A stretch of 64,000 bases of DNA from Winogradskyella wichelsiae. GTDB lineage: Bacteria > Bacteroidota > Bacteroidia > Flavobacteriales > Flavobacteriaceae. This document shows positions 8,778 through 17,015 of this stretch, piece by piece. The notes below the pieces were generated by a model, which did not search any database, was not told where the DNA came from, and saw only the letters and a program-made list of their open reading frames with translations. The DNA lies in contig NZ_JABFDJ010000003.1 in NCBI RefSeq assembly GCF_013403925.1, positions 124,001-188,000 of the forward strand. Direction: 5' to 3'. The translations under genes were made by a program, and so were the position numbers. Position 1 is the stretch's first letter; each line of letters begins with the position of its first letter.

Positions 8778-9013
8778 TTCTTAATGATTGCCAACGTTGT
8801 TTGTATAATTAACCTTTTAGTTGAAGCATATGATATGGTTTAAATGTATGTTTCATGCAACTAATTTAGCAAATTACACATTGAAAAGAAAGATCTGCTA
8901 AGATTCTAGTATTTAGAAGAGCAATAGGTAATAAAAAAAGTAAAATTAAATACGACTAAGATTTGATCTTAGACTACGTATAACCGTAGTGTTGCGTTAA
9001 ATATTTAGCTAAA

Positions 9014-9070
9014 AAAAATTGAATAGATCTGAGGACAGTAAACTGACAAATCAAAATCTATTCAATTTTT
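9014..9070. repeat. Perfect 15-bp stem hairpin
   Basis: Arms 9014-9028 and 9056-9070 are exact reverse complements (AAAAATTGAATAGAT and its partner), with a 27-nt loop. On the plus strand the right arm ends in five T, so it could terminate transcription, but on the minus strand used by the local genes the left arm also ends in a T-run; it may be bidirectional or a cassette-boundary structure. Confidence 0.6.
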
Positions 9071-9073
9071 GTA

Positions 9074-9102
9074 ATTAGGCTAGACATAACAACGAGCCTA
9101 AT
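9074..9102. repeat. 8-bp stem hairpin next to the larger one
   Basis: ATTAGGCT (9074-9081) pairs with AGCCTAAT (9095-9102) around a 13-nt loop. It starts four bases after the preceding 57-bp hairpin. Two adjacent unrelated hairpins in one gene boundary are unusual for a simple terminator. Confidence 0.5.
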
Positions 9103-9118
9103 GGTATGTTAGGAAACC

Positions 9119-9208
9119 TTATTTTTTGATAAATTTTGAGGTGCTTCCCATTTTTGTCTTAATTAGATAGATCCCATTTTCGAGACTATTGATATTTATT
9201 TTTTTATT
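9119..9208 (-). pseudogene. Orphan T9SS C-terminal sorting tail
   Basis: Reading the minus strand in the frame ending with TAA at 9119 gives KKININSLENGIYLIKTKMG and then STSKFIKK-stop, which matches the last 25-30 residues of a type A T9SS sorting domain (NGIYLIK followed by a Lys-rich end). It begins inside the stop codon of the gene 9196-10233 but one frame away, and the upstream frame has no continuation of a sorting domain. It is therefore a remnant of a lost T9SS cargo gene, or the tail was uncoupled by a frameshift. Confidence 0.65.
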
Positions 9209-10233
9209 TGATCAATTATTTCTTTCCTTTTTTCTGCTATTTCTAAATTGTATTTCCATTTTGGATTATAATCAATACGTTCTCTCATTTTAGCATATTC
9301 AATGGCTTTATCATAATCACCAAGTGCATAATGAACACCAGAAATGTTACTTAAAAGACTCCAGTAAATTTTCTTTTGTTTTTTATCGGTTGTATCTTTT
9401 ATTTTTTCGAGTTCGCTTTCAAAAATAGTTAAGCTTTCTTTTGCTATTTTTTCTAAATTGTCAAGGTAAGTATCATTAAATTCCAATTTATTCATTGCAA
9501 TTAATTTTTCAACTTGGTCATTGTTCTGAATCCCATATTTATCTTCCTTTTTTATAAGAAAAAGATTTATTCTTTTGGACTCATAATAATTAGAAAATGA
9601 TGATTTTAGAGATTTACTTATGCTTGAAATGACATTATCTGAAATGTTTAAATTTTTATTAGATCGATATTCAATAACGTTAGCATTATATTGTTTTTTT
9701 ATCTGAGATAATGCAATATCACTTGATTTTATTGTCGCATTATTATAAACACCAGCACTTTCACTATGGTTATTTAATTTATAAACTTTATCATATAAAA
9801 TAGTATCGTTTATATCTTTTACAACCAATTTAATTGATGATGAAACATTAACATTACCAGTGTATACTTTTCCTCTATCACTGCCATAGCCTTGTGTTTT
9901 TTCTTCTACACTCAAAATGTGTTTTACACCTAGATCCGTAAATTCAATAATAAAATCAGGAGTTTCTGACAAAGCGAACCCCGGCATGTCTACTAAACGA
10001 TTAACAGATTTAGTAATATCAGGATTCTTAAAAGAGGTTGATTTTTGTTCTTTGTTTATGAGTAATATAACATTATCCGTATTTGGATTTACTTTTATTT
10101 GATAGGTTTTAAATTCAGAAGGGAGTTGAATTTCTGGATAATGATATTCTTGAATATACCAACCTGCATTTTTAGCGTTTTGTGCAGATAAATTAAGACT
10201 AATTAATAAAAGTAATAAAACAATTTTGTTCAT
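9196..10233 (-). CDS. Secreted protein with C-terminal TPR-like repeat, unknown function
   Basis: Start placed at the ATG at 10233 (MNKIVLLLLLISLNLSAQ, a clean signal peptide); the longer frame adds 25 residues that are not signal-like. 345 residues. The N-terminal half is beta-rich with no family I recognise. Around residues 300-345 a tetratricopeptide motif is visible (LSNISGVHYALGDYDKAIEY), preceded by a helical hairpin (ESELEKIKDTTDKKQKKIYW). The minus-strand ATG is preceded by a motif similar to that of the 7959 gene (10243-10257). An orphan T9SS tail follows in another frame. Confidence 0.6.
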   Translation of the reverse strand: MNKIVLLLLLISLNLSAQNAKNAGWYIQEYHYPEIQLPSEFKTYQIKVNPNTDNVILLINKEQKSTSFKNPDITKSVNRLVDMPGFALSETPDFIIEFTDLGVKHILSVEEKTQGYGSDRGKVYTGNVNVSSSIKLVVKDINDTILYDKVYKLNNHSESAGVYNNATIKSSDIALSQIKKQYNANVIEYRSNKNLNISDNVISSISKSLKSSFSNYYESKRINLFLIKKEDKYGIQNNDQVEKLIAMNKLEFNDTYLDNLEKIAKESLTIFESELEKIKDTTDKKQKKIYWSLLSNISGVHYALGDYDKAIEYAKMRERIDYNPKWKYNLEIAEKRKEIIDQIKK

Positions 10234-10466
10234 TTTTCTTAGTGAATGTTTGCTAATGTATGAGTTTATAATTTGGCAGCTAAAGTAGTAAACATTTACG
10301 ATATACAAAATCTGATAGGATTTTTATAAGCAGATTATAATGAAGAACAAATTACAATGAAGAATAAATTATATACGGTATTAAATCGTTATTTTAAACG
10401 CAATAGTCATGATTTGGTAATAAATGAATTTCTTTTTTAAAACTCGATAGAAACGCTAACATATAG

Positions 10467-10535
10467 CGCTTTTTAGAGAAAACAGTACCCTAATAGGCCA
10501 AAAGCTAATAAAAGCTTACGCCCAAGGGATGTTGT
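10467..10535. repeat. Diverged intergenic repeat, copy 2
   Basis: Counterpart of 3434-3505, with shared ordered blocks TTTTTAG, GAAAACAG, ATAGGCC, TAATAAAA and GCTTA. The two copies lie about 7 kb apart and bracket the accessory genes 3815-10233. Confidence 0.4.
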
Positions 10536-10629
10536 CTATTTTATGAGATCAAAGTCGATAAAATTTGAATATTCATAGAGTCAATTTCCCTAAACATCTA
10601 TTCCGTATCAAAAAGAAAGTAAATAGTTT

Positions 10630-10637
10630 TACCTTTG
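10630..10637 (+). promoter_or_regulatory. Candidate -7 box TACCTTTG for the LytS operon
   Basis: It fits the Bacteroidota -7 consensus TAnnTTTG and lies 91 bp upstream of the kinase start. I find no good -33 TTG at the usual spacing, so the call rests on the -7 box alone. Confidence 0.4.
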
Positions 10638-10727
10638 ATTTCGTCGTTTTAAGGATTCTGTTACAGGCAAAACGTTTAATATCGCTAAGATAACCGATTC
10701 TAAAAGACGCCTTACAAAAAGAATCTA

Positions 10728-11762
10728 ATGTACAAAAATAAAAACATCACCTTATTCTCGCATCTATTGGTATGGCTAGTACTTTTCAGTATGCCTTATG
10801 TCTTATCTTACGGCCAGTCGCAAGAAATTGAAAGAGTTATAGCACATTTCTGGATTCCCTTAGGCTTTTACTTCATTATTTTCTATAGCAATTACTTTAC
10901 ACTTATAGATCGGTTTTTATTCACTAAAAAAATACTGATTTTTGTCTTAGTCAATTTAGTAATGATTGCTGTATTTATAACCCTAAAGGAACAAATAGAA
11001 GGTGTTTTTTTTCAGGAAATCTTAAAAAAACCGATTAAAGAAGATGGTAATGGGCCACCGTTTAAAATGTTTCTTTACATACAAATGCTGTCTTATATGG
11101 CACCTTTATTATTTTCTATTACCATAAAAACCACCAAACGCTGGGTGCAAACCGAAAACGAGCGTAAGGAGGCAGCGCACATTAAACTAAAGTCCGAATT
11201 GCAACATTTACATTACCAGTTACAACCGCATTTCTTTTTTAATTCGCTAAACAACATTTATGCTATGGTAGATCTTTCTCCAGAGCAAGCCAAAACTTCT
11301 ATTCATAGCCTAAGCAAGCTTATGCGTTACATGTTGTATGATACTAATGAAGAATTGGTTGCTTTATCTAAAGAAATAGATTTTATGAAAAAGTATATCG
11401 ACCTAATGAAGCTTAGGGTGTCTGATAAAACAACGGTTCATTATCAGTTTCCTTCAGAAGAAACCGGTATTAAAATAGCTCCTTTGCTCTTTATTTCATT
11501 AATAGAAAATGCCTTTAAACATGGTGTGTCGGGGAGTAAAGAAAGTACCATTTGTATTAACATGGCGGCCACAGGTAAAACTGTTTTATTTACTACTGAA
11601 AACGATAACTTTCCTAAAAAGACAGACGATAAAAGTGGCTCTGGTATTGGGCTTCCTAATATTGAAAAACGAATAGAACTGCTTTACCCCAATAAAAGCA
11701 AGTTTGTAACCGAAGTGAAAGATCATCGTTTTATAGCCAGTTTGGAGATTGAAACAGACTAA
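10728..11762 (+). CDS. LytS/YehU-type sensor histidine kinase
   Basis: A 344-residue inner-membrane kinase. Residues 10-130 contain four hydrophobic helices with short loops. Residues 158-235 are a His_kinase (PF06580) domain with the conserved QPHFFFNSLNNIYA block; the phosphorylated His is about residue 166. A HATPase domain follows, with the N-box IENAFKHG near 257 and a GSGIGLPNIEKR G-box. There is no large extracellular sensor, so the membrane helices probably sense the signal. It heads a plus-strand cluster whose last gene (14858) is a LytTR response regulator; the pair presumably controls the three exported proteins in between or their targets. Confidence 0.9.
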   Translation: MYKNKNITLFSHLLVWLVLFSMPYVLSYGQSQEIERVIAHFWIPLGFYFIIFYSNYFTLIDRFLFTKKILIFVLVNLVMIAVFITLKEQIEGVFFQEILKKPIKEDGNGPPFKMFLYIQMLSYMAPLLFSITIKTTKRWVQTENERKEAAHIKLKSELQHLHYQLQPHFFFNSLNNIYAMVDLSPEQAKTSIHSLSKLMRYMLYDTNEELVALSKEIDFMKKYIDLMKLRVSDKTTVHYQFPSEETGIKIAPLLFISLIENAFKHGVSGSKESTICINMAATGKTVLFTTENDNFPKKTDDKSGSGIGLPNIEKRIELLYPNKSKFVTEVKDHRFIASLEIETD

Positions 11763-11858
11763 ATAAGCCTTATTATAACGCAAAAAGCTAATGTAATGCT
11801 ATAGGCAACCCTTATTTAAAGTAAACGAACCATCGACCTATTAAAAATAATAAAAGTG

Positions 11859-13184
11859 ATGTCTATAAAAAAATCGATTATAATTAACCTTTTATTAGTA
11901 TTAAGCACCTTTCTTTTTGCCCATGAAGGCGGACATGGTACGCCTTTAAGACAATGGAAAGTAACAATAAGCAATGATATCATAAAGGCTGATTTTATTA
12001 AATATGAAAATCATACCGTTTGGCTTAGCGACGATAACCACAACATTAAAAGCTATCCCATTTCAGCTTTTTCAAATGCAGATCAGGAGTATATTAAAAC
12101 CCAAAGCCAGTTGATAAAAGTCTTAAATAGTGATGCTATTATTTCAACTAAATTGCCATCAGTTACTTATCTTAATAAAGCACTTATAGGCTTAGGCTGT
12201 TTGCTATTGTGTTTTTCTGTTTTTAAACTTGTAAAACGAAAAAAAATAGTGTACCTATCTTATGGTGTACTCGGTATGGGGGTTATTGTCATGGTAGGGT
12301 GTAAAAATACCACTTCTGTAAGCACGGCGCAAGTGCCACAAAATAAGGTGACTGTAATGCAAACGTTTTTCGAAAAATTTGAAGGCGTTACCACACATGT
12401 AGACAAAGATTTTTTATATGTATCGTCAAACGGTTTACCAGATCACGAGATGATGGTAGGGATCAGCAACTGGCAACAACAAGTACCAATTCAGCAAAAT
12501 TATACAGGCTCTAATAGTTGGGCCATCCCTATACAGCCTCAACTGGCAAAAAATCCATTGTCTACAAAAACCAACTTACTTAAAGGAGCTATTGCTGTGG
12601 CGGTTAATGGCATTCCTATTTTTAATCCGTTAAACAATAGAGGAGAAGATGCCAATGCCATTGGAGAACTAGACCGCTGGGGCGGACATTGTGGCCGTGC
12701 AGACGACTACCATTATCATTTACCCCCTTTGCATTTACAAGACCAAGTAGGGGAAGGCAATCCGGTAGCTTATGCGGTCGATGGTTTTCCGGTGTATGGA
12801 GAAACCACAGATACTTTAGACCAATACCTTGGTAAAACAAATGCCGATGGCTCTTACCAATACCACACCATTAAAGACTACCCTTATTTTATTGCAGGCA
12901 TGCGAGGCGAGGTTATATTAGATCCTAAAACAGAGGCCCCAGAAAATCAAGTATATCCACAACCCAGAACACAAGAATTACGTCCTGCTTTACGTCCTTT
13001 AAAAGGGGCTGAAATTACAGATTTTAAAAGCTTAGAAGCTAATAACTATGTATTAACGTATATCTTAGATTCAAAACCCTATATTATTAAATACCATTGG
13101 GATAGTGACGATAATTATACATATCAATTTATAAATCCTGATGGCACAACAACAGTAGAAACCTATAAGCCAAGAGAAAAATGA
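11859..13184 (+). CDS. YHYH domain protein with membrane anchor
   Basis: Start taken at the ATG at 11859; a GTG directly before it is less likely. The protein (441 residues) has a signal peptide ending LFAHEGG, a small N-terminal domain, two hydrophobic segments (about 108-124 and 133-148, the second ending VMVGC), then a YHYH domain (about 165-395) with the eponymous DDYHYHLPP near residue 282, GGHCGR and DGFPVYGE. The YHYH family is periplasmic, often near PEBP or metal-related genes; its chemistry is not established as far as I know. The second hydrophobic segment resembles a lipobox inside a fusion of two once-separate proteins. Its stop overlaps the next start by 4 bp. Confidence 0.85.
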   Translation: MSIKKSIIINLLLVLSTFLFAHEGGHGTPLRQWKVTISNDIIKADFIKYENHTVWLSDDNHNIKSYPISAFSNADQEYIKTQSQLIKVLNSDAIISTKLPSVTYLNKALIGLGCLLLCFSVFKLVKRKKIVYLSYGVLGMGVIVMVGCKNTTSVSTAQVPQNKVTVMQTFFEKFEGVTTHVDKDFLYVSSNGLPDHEMMVGISNWQQQVPIQQNYTGSNSWAIPIQPQLAKNPLSTKTNLLKGAIAVAVNGIPIFNPLNNRGEDANAIGELDRWGGHCGRADDYHYHLPPLHLQDQVGEGNPVAYAVDGFPVYGETTDTLDQYLGKTNADGSYQYHTIKDYPYFIAGMRGEVILDPKTEAPENQVYPQPRTQELRPALRPLKGAEITDFKSLEANNYVLTYILDSKPYIIKYHWDSDDNYTYQFINPDGTTTVETYKPREK

Positions 13185-13780
13185 AATATTCAAAATTAAT
13201 AGTTCTTACGCTTTTTATGGGGCTAATATCTTGTGAACATCATAAAAAAACAACAACAAAAGTAAATTATGATGATTTTAAAACTCTAAATGCCAATTTT
13301 AAACTCACAAGTAAAGCGGTAGCCAACGGTGTTTTATTAGACGCTTATAAGTGTGAAGAAAAGGTAAATGATGTTGAAAATTCCATACCACTGTCTTGGG
13401 AAAATGTACCCGATGGCACCAAATCTTTAGCCGTTGTAATGTATCATTATCCTAAAAAGGATGATAAAACAGAAATCAACTCGTACCTGTTATTATGGGA
13501 CATCGATCCTAGCGTTACACAAATACCTTATAAAATGGCCGCTAAAGGCACGTGGTTTATGGGGGGTAATAAAGACGGTACAGCAATATCTTATACGTCG
13601 CCTTGTTCGCGTGGAAAAGGAGAGCATGTGTATAACATTGCACTTTATGCCTTATCAGAAACCCCTGCGGCTTTACCTAAAAAACACAGTTTAAATGTCG
13701 ATTATAATGTGTTAATGAACGCCTTAGGGACTGTAAAAATTATAGACAGAACCATTTTAACATTTATAGATTCTAATTAA
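13181..13780 (+). CDS. PEBP family (YbhB/YbcL, Raf kinase inhibitor-like) lipoprotein
   Basis: A 199-residue lipoprotein (Cys at 18, LFMGLISCEH). The phosphatidylethanolamine-binding-protein fold is shown by IPLSWENVPDGTKSLAVVM, a WDIDP motif and the ligand-pocket signature SPCSRGKGEHVYNIALYAL; the usual DxD/GxP plus Cys-Pro pattern becomes TSPCSRGKGEH. It probably binds an anionic ligand in the periplasm. Translationally coupled (ATGA overlap) to the YHYH gene and 13 bp before the next lipoprotein, so the three form an operon. Confidence 0.85.
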   Translation: MKYSKLIVLTLFMGLISCEHHKKTTTKVNYDDFKTLNANFKLTSKAVANGVLLDAYKCEEKVNDVENSIPLSWENVPDGTKSLAVVMYHYPKKDDKTEINSYLLLWDIDPSVTQIPYKMAAKGTWFMGGNKDGTAISYTSPCSRGKGEHVYNIALYALSETPAALPKKHSLNVDYNVLMNALGTVKIIDRTILTFIDSN

Positions 13781-13793
13781 AAACAATTCTAAA

Positions 13794-14810
13794 ATGAAAC
13801 ATTTAAAACATACAACACTTGTAGTTGTTTTGGCCTGCTTTACCATAACAGCTTGTAAAAATGGTGAAAACGCTAAAAAAACAACTTCAAAAACAGTAAA
13901 AGTTTACAACGGTACCGCTTCGGTATCTCAAGGTCCAGCAAAAGTCATTACCCAAAATATATTTGAATGCGAGAGAGGTAGAGAAGCACCAATAGGTATA
14001 GCTAAAACTACAGATGGGCTCGAATGGACGGTTCCTGCTAAAGTCAATTTTACAAATGATAGCTTTCCTATGGCGTCCGATTTATTTAATCCTTGTACGC
14101 AAGTAGAGTATCCCTCTGATGAAGAAGCCTTACCCGCTTTAGACGGTACTGATATTATAGAAATAGATGCTGATGGCAAGGTCATTACCGCTTATGTATT
14201 TGCCGATAATTACTTTGAAATGTATATTAATGGTGTTCCAGTAGGGAAAGATAATGTGCCGTTTACGCAGTTTAATTCCAACATTGTGCGTTTTAAAGTG
14301 AATACCCCGTTTACAATTGCCATGAAACTAGTCGATTGGGAAGAAAATAGTGGTTTAGGCTCAGAGGATAATAGGGGGCAAGCCTTTCATCCTGGCGATG
14401 GAGGTATGGTAGCGGTTTTTAAAAATGCTAGCGGAAAAATAATAGCGACTACAAATGCAGATTGGAAAGCTCAAACCTATTATACAGCGCCTTTAAGAGA
14501 CTTATCTTGTGCAAGAGAAGAAGGCGCGTTAAGATTAAGTGAAACCTGTACTACCCAAGATTCTAATGACGGTACAACCTATTATGCTTTACATTGGGAA
14601 ACCCCAACAAACTGGCAAGCCCCAGATTTTAATGATAGCCAATGGCCTAACGCTACCGAGTTTTCAAATAAAACCATAGGGGTAGATAATAAGCCTGCAT
14701 ACACTAACTTTATAAATGTGTTTGATAATAACAAAAATGATGCTAAATTTATATGGTCTACCAATGTTATTTTAGACAATGAAGTCCTTGTTAGGTATAC
14801 TGTAAAGTAA
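13794..14810 (+). CDS. Lipoprotein with jelly-roll-like domain, unknown function
   Basis: A 338-residue lipoprotein (Cys at 21, TITACKNGE). About residues 120-185 contain a galactose-binding-like strand pattern (YFEMYINGVPVGKD followed by NIVRFKV and a Trp-Glu-Glu motif), and around 265-300 a second sandwich-like segment (WQAPDFNDSQWPNATEF), as in carbohydrate-binding accessory domains of glycoside hydrolases. There is no catalytic motif I can name. Several Cys (45, 85, 231, 245) could form disulfides. Its conserved position after YHYH and PEBP genes and before the LytTR regulator suggests a shared periplasmic task. Confidence 0.65.
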   Translation: MKHLKHTTLVVVLACFTITACKNGENAKKTTSKTVKVYNGTASVSQGPAKVITQNIFECERGREAPIGIAKTTDGLEWTVPAKVNFTNDSFPMASDLFNPCTQVEYPSDEEALPALDGTDIIEIDADGKVITAYVFADNYFEMYINGVPVGKDNVPFTQFNSNIVRFKVNTPFTIAMKLVDWEENSGLGSEDNRGQAFHPGDGGMVAVFKNASGKIIATTNADWKAQTYYTAPLRDLSCAREEGALRLSETCTTQDSNDGTTYYALHWETPTNWQAPDFNDSQWPNATEFSNKTIGVDNKPAYTNFINVFDNNKNDAKFIWSTNVILDNEVLVRYTVK

Positions 14811-14857
14811 TCTTTATCTCAAACCCATTTTAATCACTTAAAAATACCAACCCATAT

Positions 14858-15592
14858 ATGAGCCCTATTAAAATTACTTGTGTTATTGTCGATGATGAGC
14901 CTATGGCTCTCAATTTAGTAGAAAGTTATGCAGAAAAAACACCGTTCTTAGATTTAAAAAAGAAATGTAGTAGTGCTATTGAAGCTATGGAGTACATAAA
15001 AAGTAACCCTGTAGACTTGTTGTTTTTAGACATACAGATGCCAGATCTTACAGGGATAGAGTTTTCTAAGATGCTACCTAAAGAAACACGCGTTATTTTT
15101 ACAACGGCCTTCGATCATTATGCGTTAGAAGGTTTTAAGGTAGAAGCTATAGATTATCTACTAAAACCTTTTGATTATGCAGAGTTTTTGGCCGCTGCCA
15201 ATAAAGCCAATACCTGGTTTGAATTGGTAAAAGGGCAACGACAAAGTATTTTATCTGAAGAAAAAGAATTTCTTTTTGTAAAATCAGAATATAAACAATT
15301 GCGCATTAAGCTAGCCGATGTTTTATATTTTGAAGGGTTAAAAGATTATATTAAAATTTGGATAAAAGATAACCCAAAGCCTATTCTAACTTTAATGAGT
15401 TTAAAGTCGCTTGAAGAAGAATTGCCTTCTACACAATTTATGCGCGTACACCGATCGTTTATTGTGTCATTAAGCAACATTGATGTTGTAGAGCGCAGTC
15501 AGATTATTATTAATGATCAGCGCATCACAGTATCAGAACATTACAAACCAAAATTTGTAGAATTTATTAATAATAACTCTTTAAATTCATAA
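14858..15592 (+). CDS. LytTR family response regulator
   Basis: 244 residues. Receiver domain 6-120: acidic pocket VDDEP, phosphoacceptor Asp in LFLDIQMPDLTG (about residue 59), conserved Thr in FTTAFD and Lys in LLKPF. LytTR DNA-binding domain 140-240: FVKSEYKQLRIKLADVLYFE, then MRVHRSFIVSLSNID. It is the partner of the LytS-type kinase at 10728. The three exported-protein genes lie between kinase and regulator on the same strand. Confidence 0.95.
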   Translation: MSPIKITCVIVDDEPMALNLVESYAEKTPFLDLKKKCSSAIEAMEYIKSNPVDLLFLDIQMPDLTGIEFSKMLPKETRVIFTTAFDHYALEGFKVEAIDYLLKPFDYAEFLAAANKANTWFELVKGQRQSILSEEKEFLFVKSEYKQLRIKLADVLYFEGLKDYIKIWIKDNPKPILTLMSLKSLEEELPSTQFMRVHRSFIVSLSNIDVVERSQIIINDQRITVSEHYKPKFVEFINNNSLNS

Positions 15593-15682
15593 GATTTTTA
15601 TTTTTCATCTATTGATTTTCATATTTAAGCTATAAAATCACTGTGTTGGTCTATTTTCTTTTCTAATAACAGGAGATAGAAC

Positions 15683-15690
15683 TACGTTTG
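15683..15690 (+). promoter_or_regulatory. Candidate -7 box TACGTTTG for the EF-hand lipoprotein
   Basis: It fits TAnnTTTG, 30 bp upstream of the ATG. A TTG at 15656-15658 could be the -33 element, with a rather long 24-bp spacer. Confidence 0.5.
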
Positions 15691-15719
15691 CACTTTGATA
15701 ATCAATAGAAATTATATTT

Positions 15720-16019
15720 ATGAAAAAAATCGCTTTAACCTTAACCTTAGCAATCACAATGTTAAGCTGTAGTAGTGTTAAAAACGTGGACACAGCAACG
15801 ATAACTCAAGCAACTTCTTTATTAAGTTCTTTAAGTTCTAATTCAACAATTCAACAAGTTTCAACGCTTTTTAGTCTATTAGACGCAGATAATAATGAAG
15901 CGATAAGTTCTACTGAAGCGATTGGCGCTGTGTCCGATAATTTCAACGTATTAGACACAGATAACAATTCAAGTTTAAACCTTTCTGAATTTACAGGTTT
16001 ACTAGACTTACTTAAATAA
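15720..16019 (+). CDS. Small EF-hand lipoprotein
   Basis: A 99-residue lipoprotein (Cys at 17, ITMLSCSS). A Ser/Thr/Leu-rich helix follows, then two EF-hand loops: DADNNEAISSTE (about 58-69) and DTDNNSSLNLSE (about 81-92), each with Asp/Asn/Ser at chelating positions and Glu at position 12. It is a plausible calcium-binding periplasmic or surface protein. It stands alone with its own promoter and terminator. Confidence 0.8.
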   Translation: MKKIALTLTLAITMLSCSSVKNVDTATITQATSLLSSLSSNSTIQQVSTLFSLLDADNNEAISSTEAIGAVSDNFNVLDTDNNSSLNLSEFTGLLDLLK

Positions 16020-16041
16020 TTCCCCTAGATTAATTAGCTAG

Positions 16042-16073
16042 AAAAGGTATACTTTAATTAGTTACCTTTTTTT
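16042..16073 (+). terminator. Intrinsic terminator of the EF-hand lipoprotein gene
   Basis: AAAAGGTA (16042-16049) pairs with TACCTTTT (16063-16070) around a 13-nt loop, and the T-run continues to 16074. Confidence 0.7.
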
Positions 16074-16281
16074 TATGTTTTATGATCAGCGTAAAACGTT
16101 AAAATTTGGCATGCCGTAAAAAATTGAATCTATAAAATTTAAGACTTCATAGATGGATTTATAGGACTCGTCTATTTGTGTTTTTTTAGAGCCTAATTAC
16201 AAATACCTTTAAACTATTGAAACAATACAGAGTCTAAGTATTGAATAAAAAATAAGTTTAATCTATTAAATTTTAATAATT

Positions 16282-16878
16282 ATGAAAACATTCATTAAAA
16301 CATATGTACTGCCAATAACCTTTATTGTAGCTTTTGCTTCTCAAGTTCCTGCACAGACAAAACGTAAAGCAACTAATAAAACGGTAGTAACAACGACAAA
16401 AAAAGTAACGAATAATACTGCAAATAGAAGAATATCAAGTTCTAAAGTGACCTATAAAAAACCGACTAAAAAAGTAGTTTCGGTAAGGTCAGTACCTAAT
16501 AAAACAGTTGTAAAACATAACGGACAAAGTTATTACTACGCTAATAACAGATATTATACACAATCTAGAGGCCGTTATATTGTTATTGCACCTAAAGTAG
16601 GCTTTAGAATTAAAACCTTACCACAAAACTACAAAAGAGTACGTTTTAATAACCATAATTATTACAGCGTAAATGGGACCTTCTATGTGGAGTATAATAA
16701 TGAATACGAAGTGGTAGATCCAGAAATAGGAACTGTGGTTTATGATTTACCAGACGATTACGAAAAAGTAACGATTGACAACCAGACGTATTACGAATAT
16801 GCAAATATTCTATATGAAAAAGTACAAGTTGATGGTACAAGAGCTTACGAAGTTGTAGGTATCATTGATATGGAATAA
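16282..16878 (+). CDS. DUF6515 family exported protein
   Basis: A 198-residue protein with signal peptide (cleavage near QVPAQ, residue 25), a Lys/Thr/Val-rich low-complexity basic segment (26-75) and then a repeated YY-motif region: YYYANNRYYTQ, YIVIAPKVG, YYSVNGTFYVEY, YYEYANILYEKV, alternating with LPQNY/LPDDY turns. This YY...GxYY...VVxPPxG...LPxGY pattern defines DUF6515. Likely a beta-rich periplasmic or surface protein; function unknown. Single gene followed by a terminator-like hairpin. Confidence 0.8.
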   Translation: MKTFIKTYVLPITFIVAFASQVPAQTKRKATNKTVVTTTKKVTNNTANRRISSSKVTYKKPTKKVVSVRSVPNKTVVKHNGQSYYYANNRYYTQSRGRYIVIAPKVGFRIKTLPQNYKRVRFNNHNYYSVNGTFYVEYNNEYEVVDPEIGTVVYDLPDDYEKVTIDNQTYYEYANILYEKVQVDGTRAYEVVGIIDME

Positions 16879-16914
16879 CATCGTAAAAATTCATAGATAG
16901 ATTGTTTAGAGTGG

Positions 16915-16954
16915 AAAAGAGGGACATTATTTAGTTAATGGCTCTCTTTTTTTT
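16915..16954 (+). terminator. Intrinsic terminator of the DUF6515 gene
   Basis: AAAAGAG (16915-16921) pairs with CTCTTTT (16944-16950), followed by a run of T to 16954. Confidence 0.65.
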
Positions 16955-17015
16955 GTTTAATATAAATCAAAGACTTACAGTTAAAACTGAGATCGCTATA
17001 AAATAACTCTGAAAC

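Larger units (their letters stand above)
10309..10727. other. Gene-free spacer before the LytS-type kinase
   Basis: It contains the second copy of a diverged repeat (10467-10535), including a small AAGCT/AGCTT hairpin, and a likely promoter -7 box at 10630. Otherwise it is AT-rich sequence with no gene that I can support. Confidence 0.5.

Noticed and set aside
6240..10310. Calling this a true integron
   Set aside because: No integrase gene, no clear attC core sites with the expected GTTrrry/ryyyAAC pair at each boundary; kept only as a cassette-like hypothesis.
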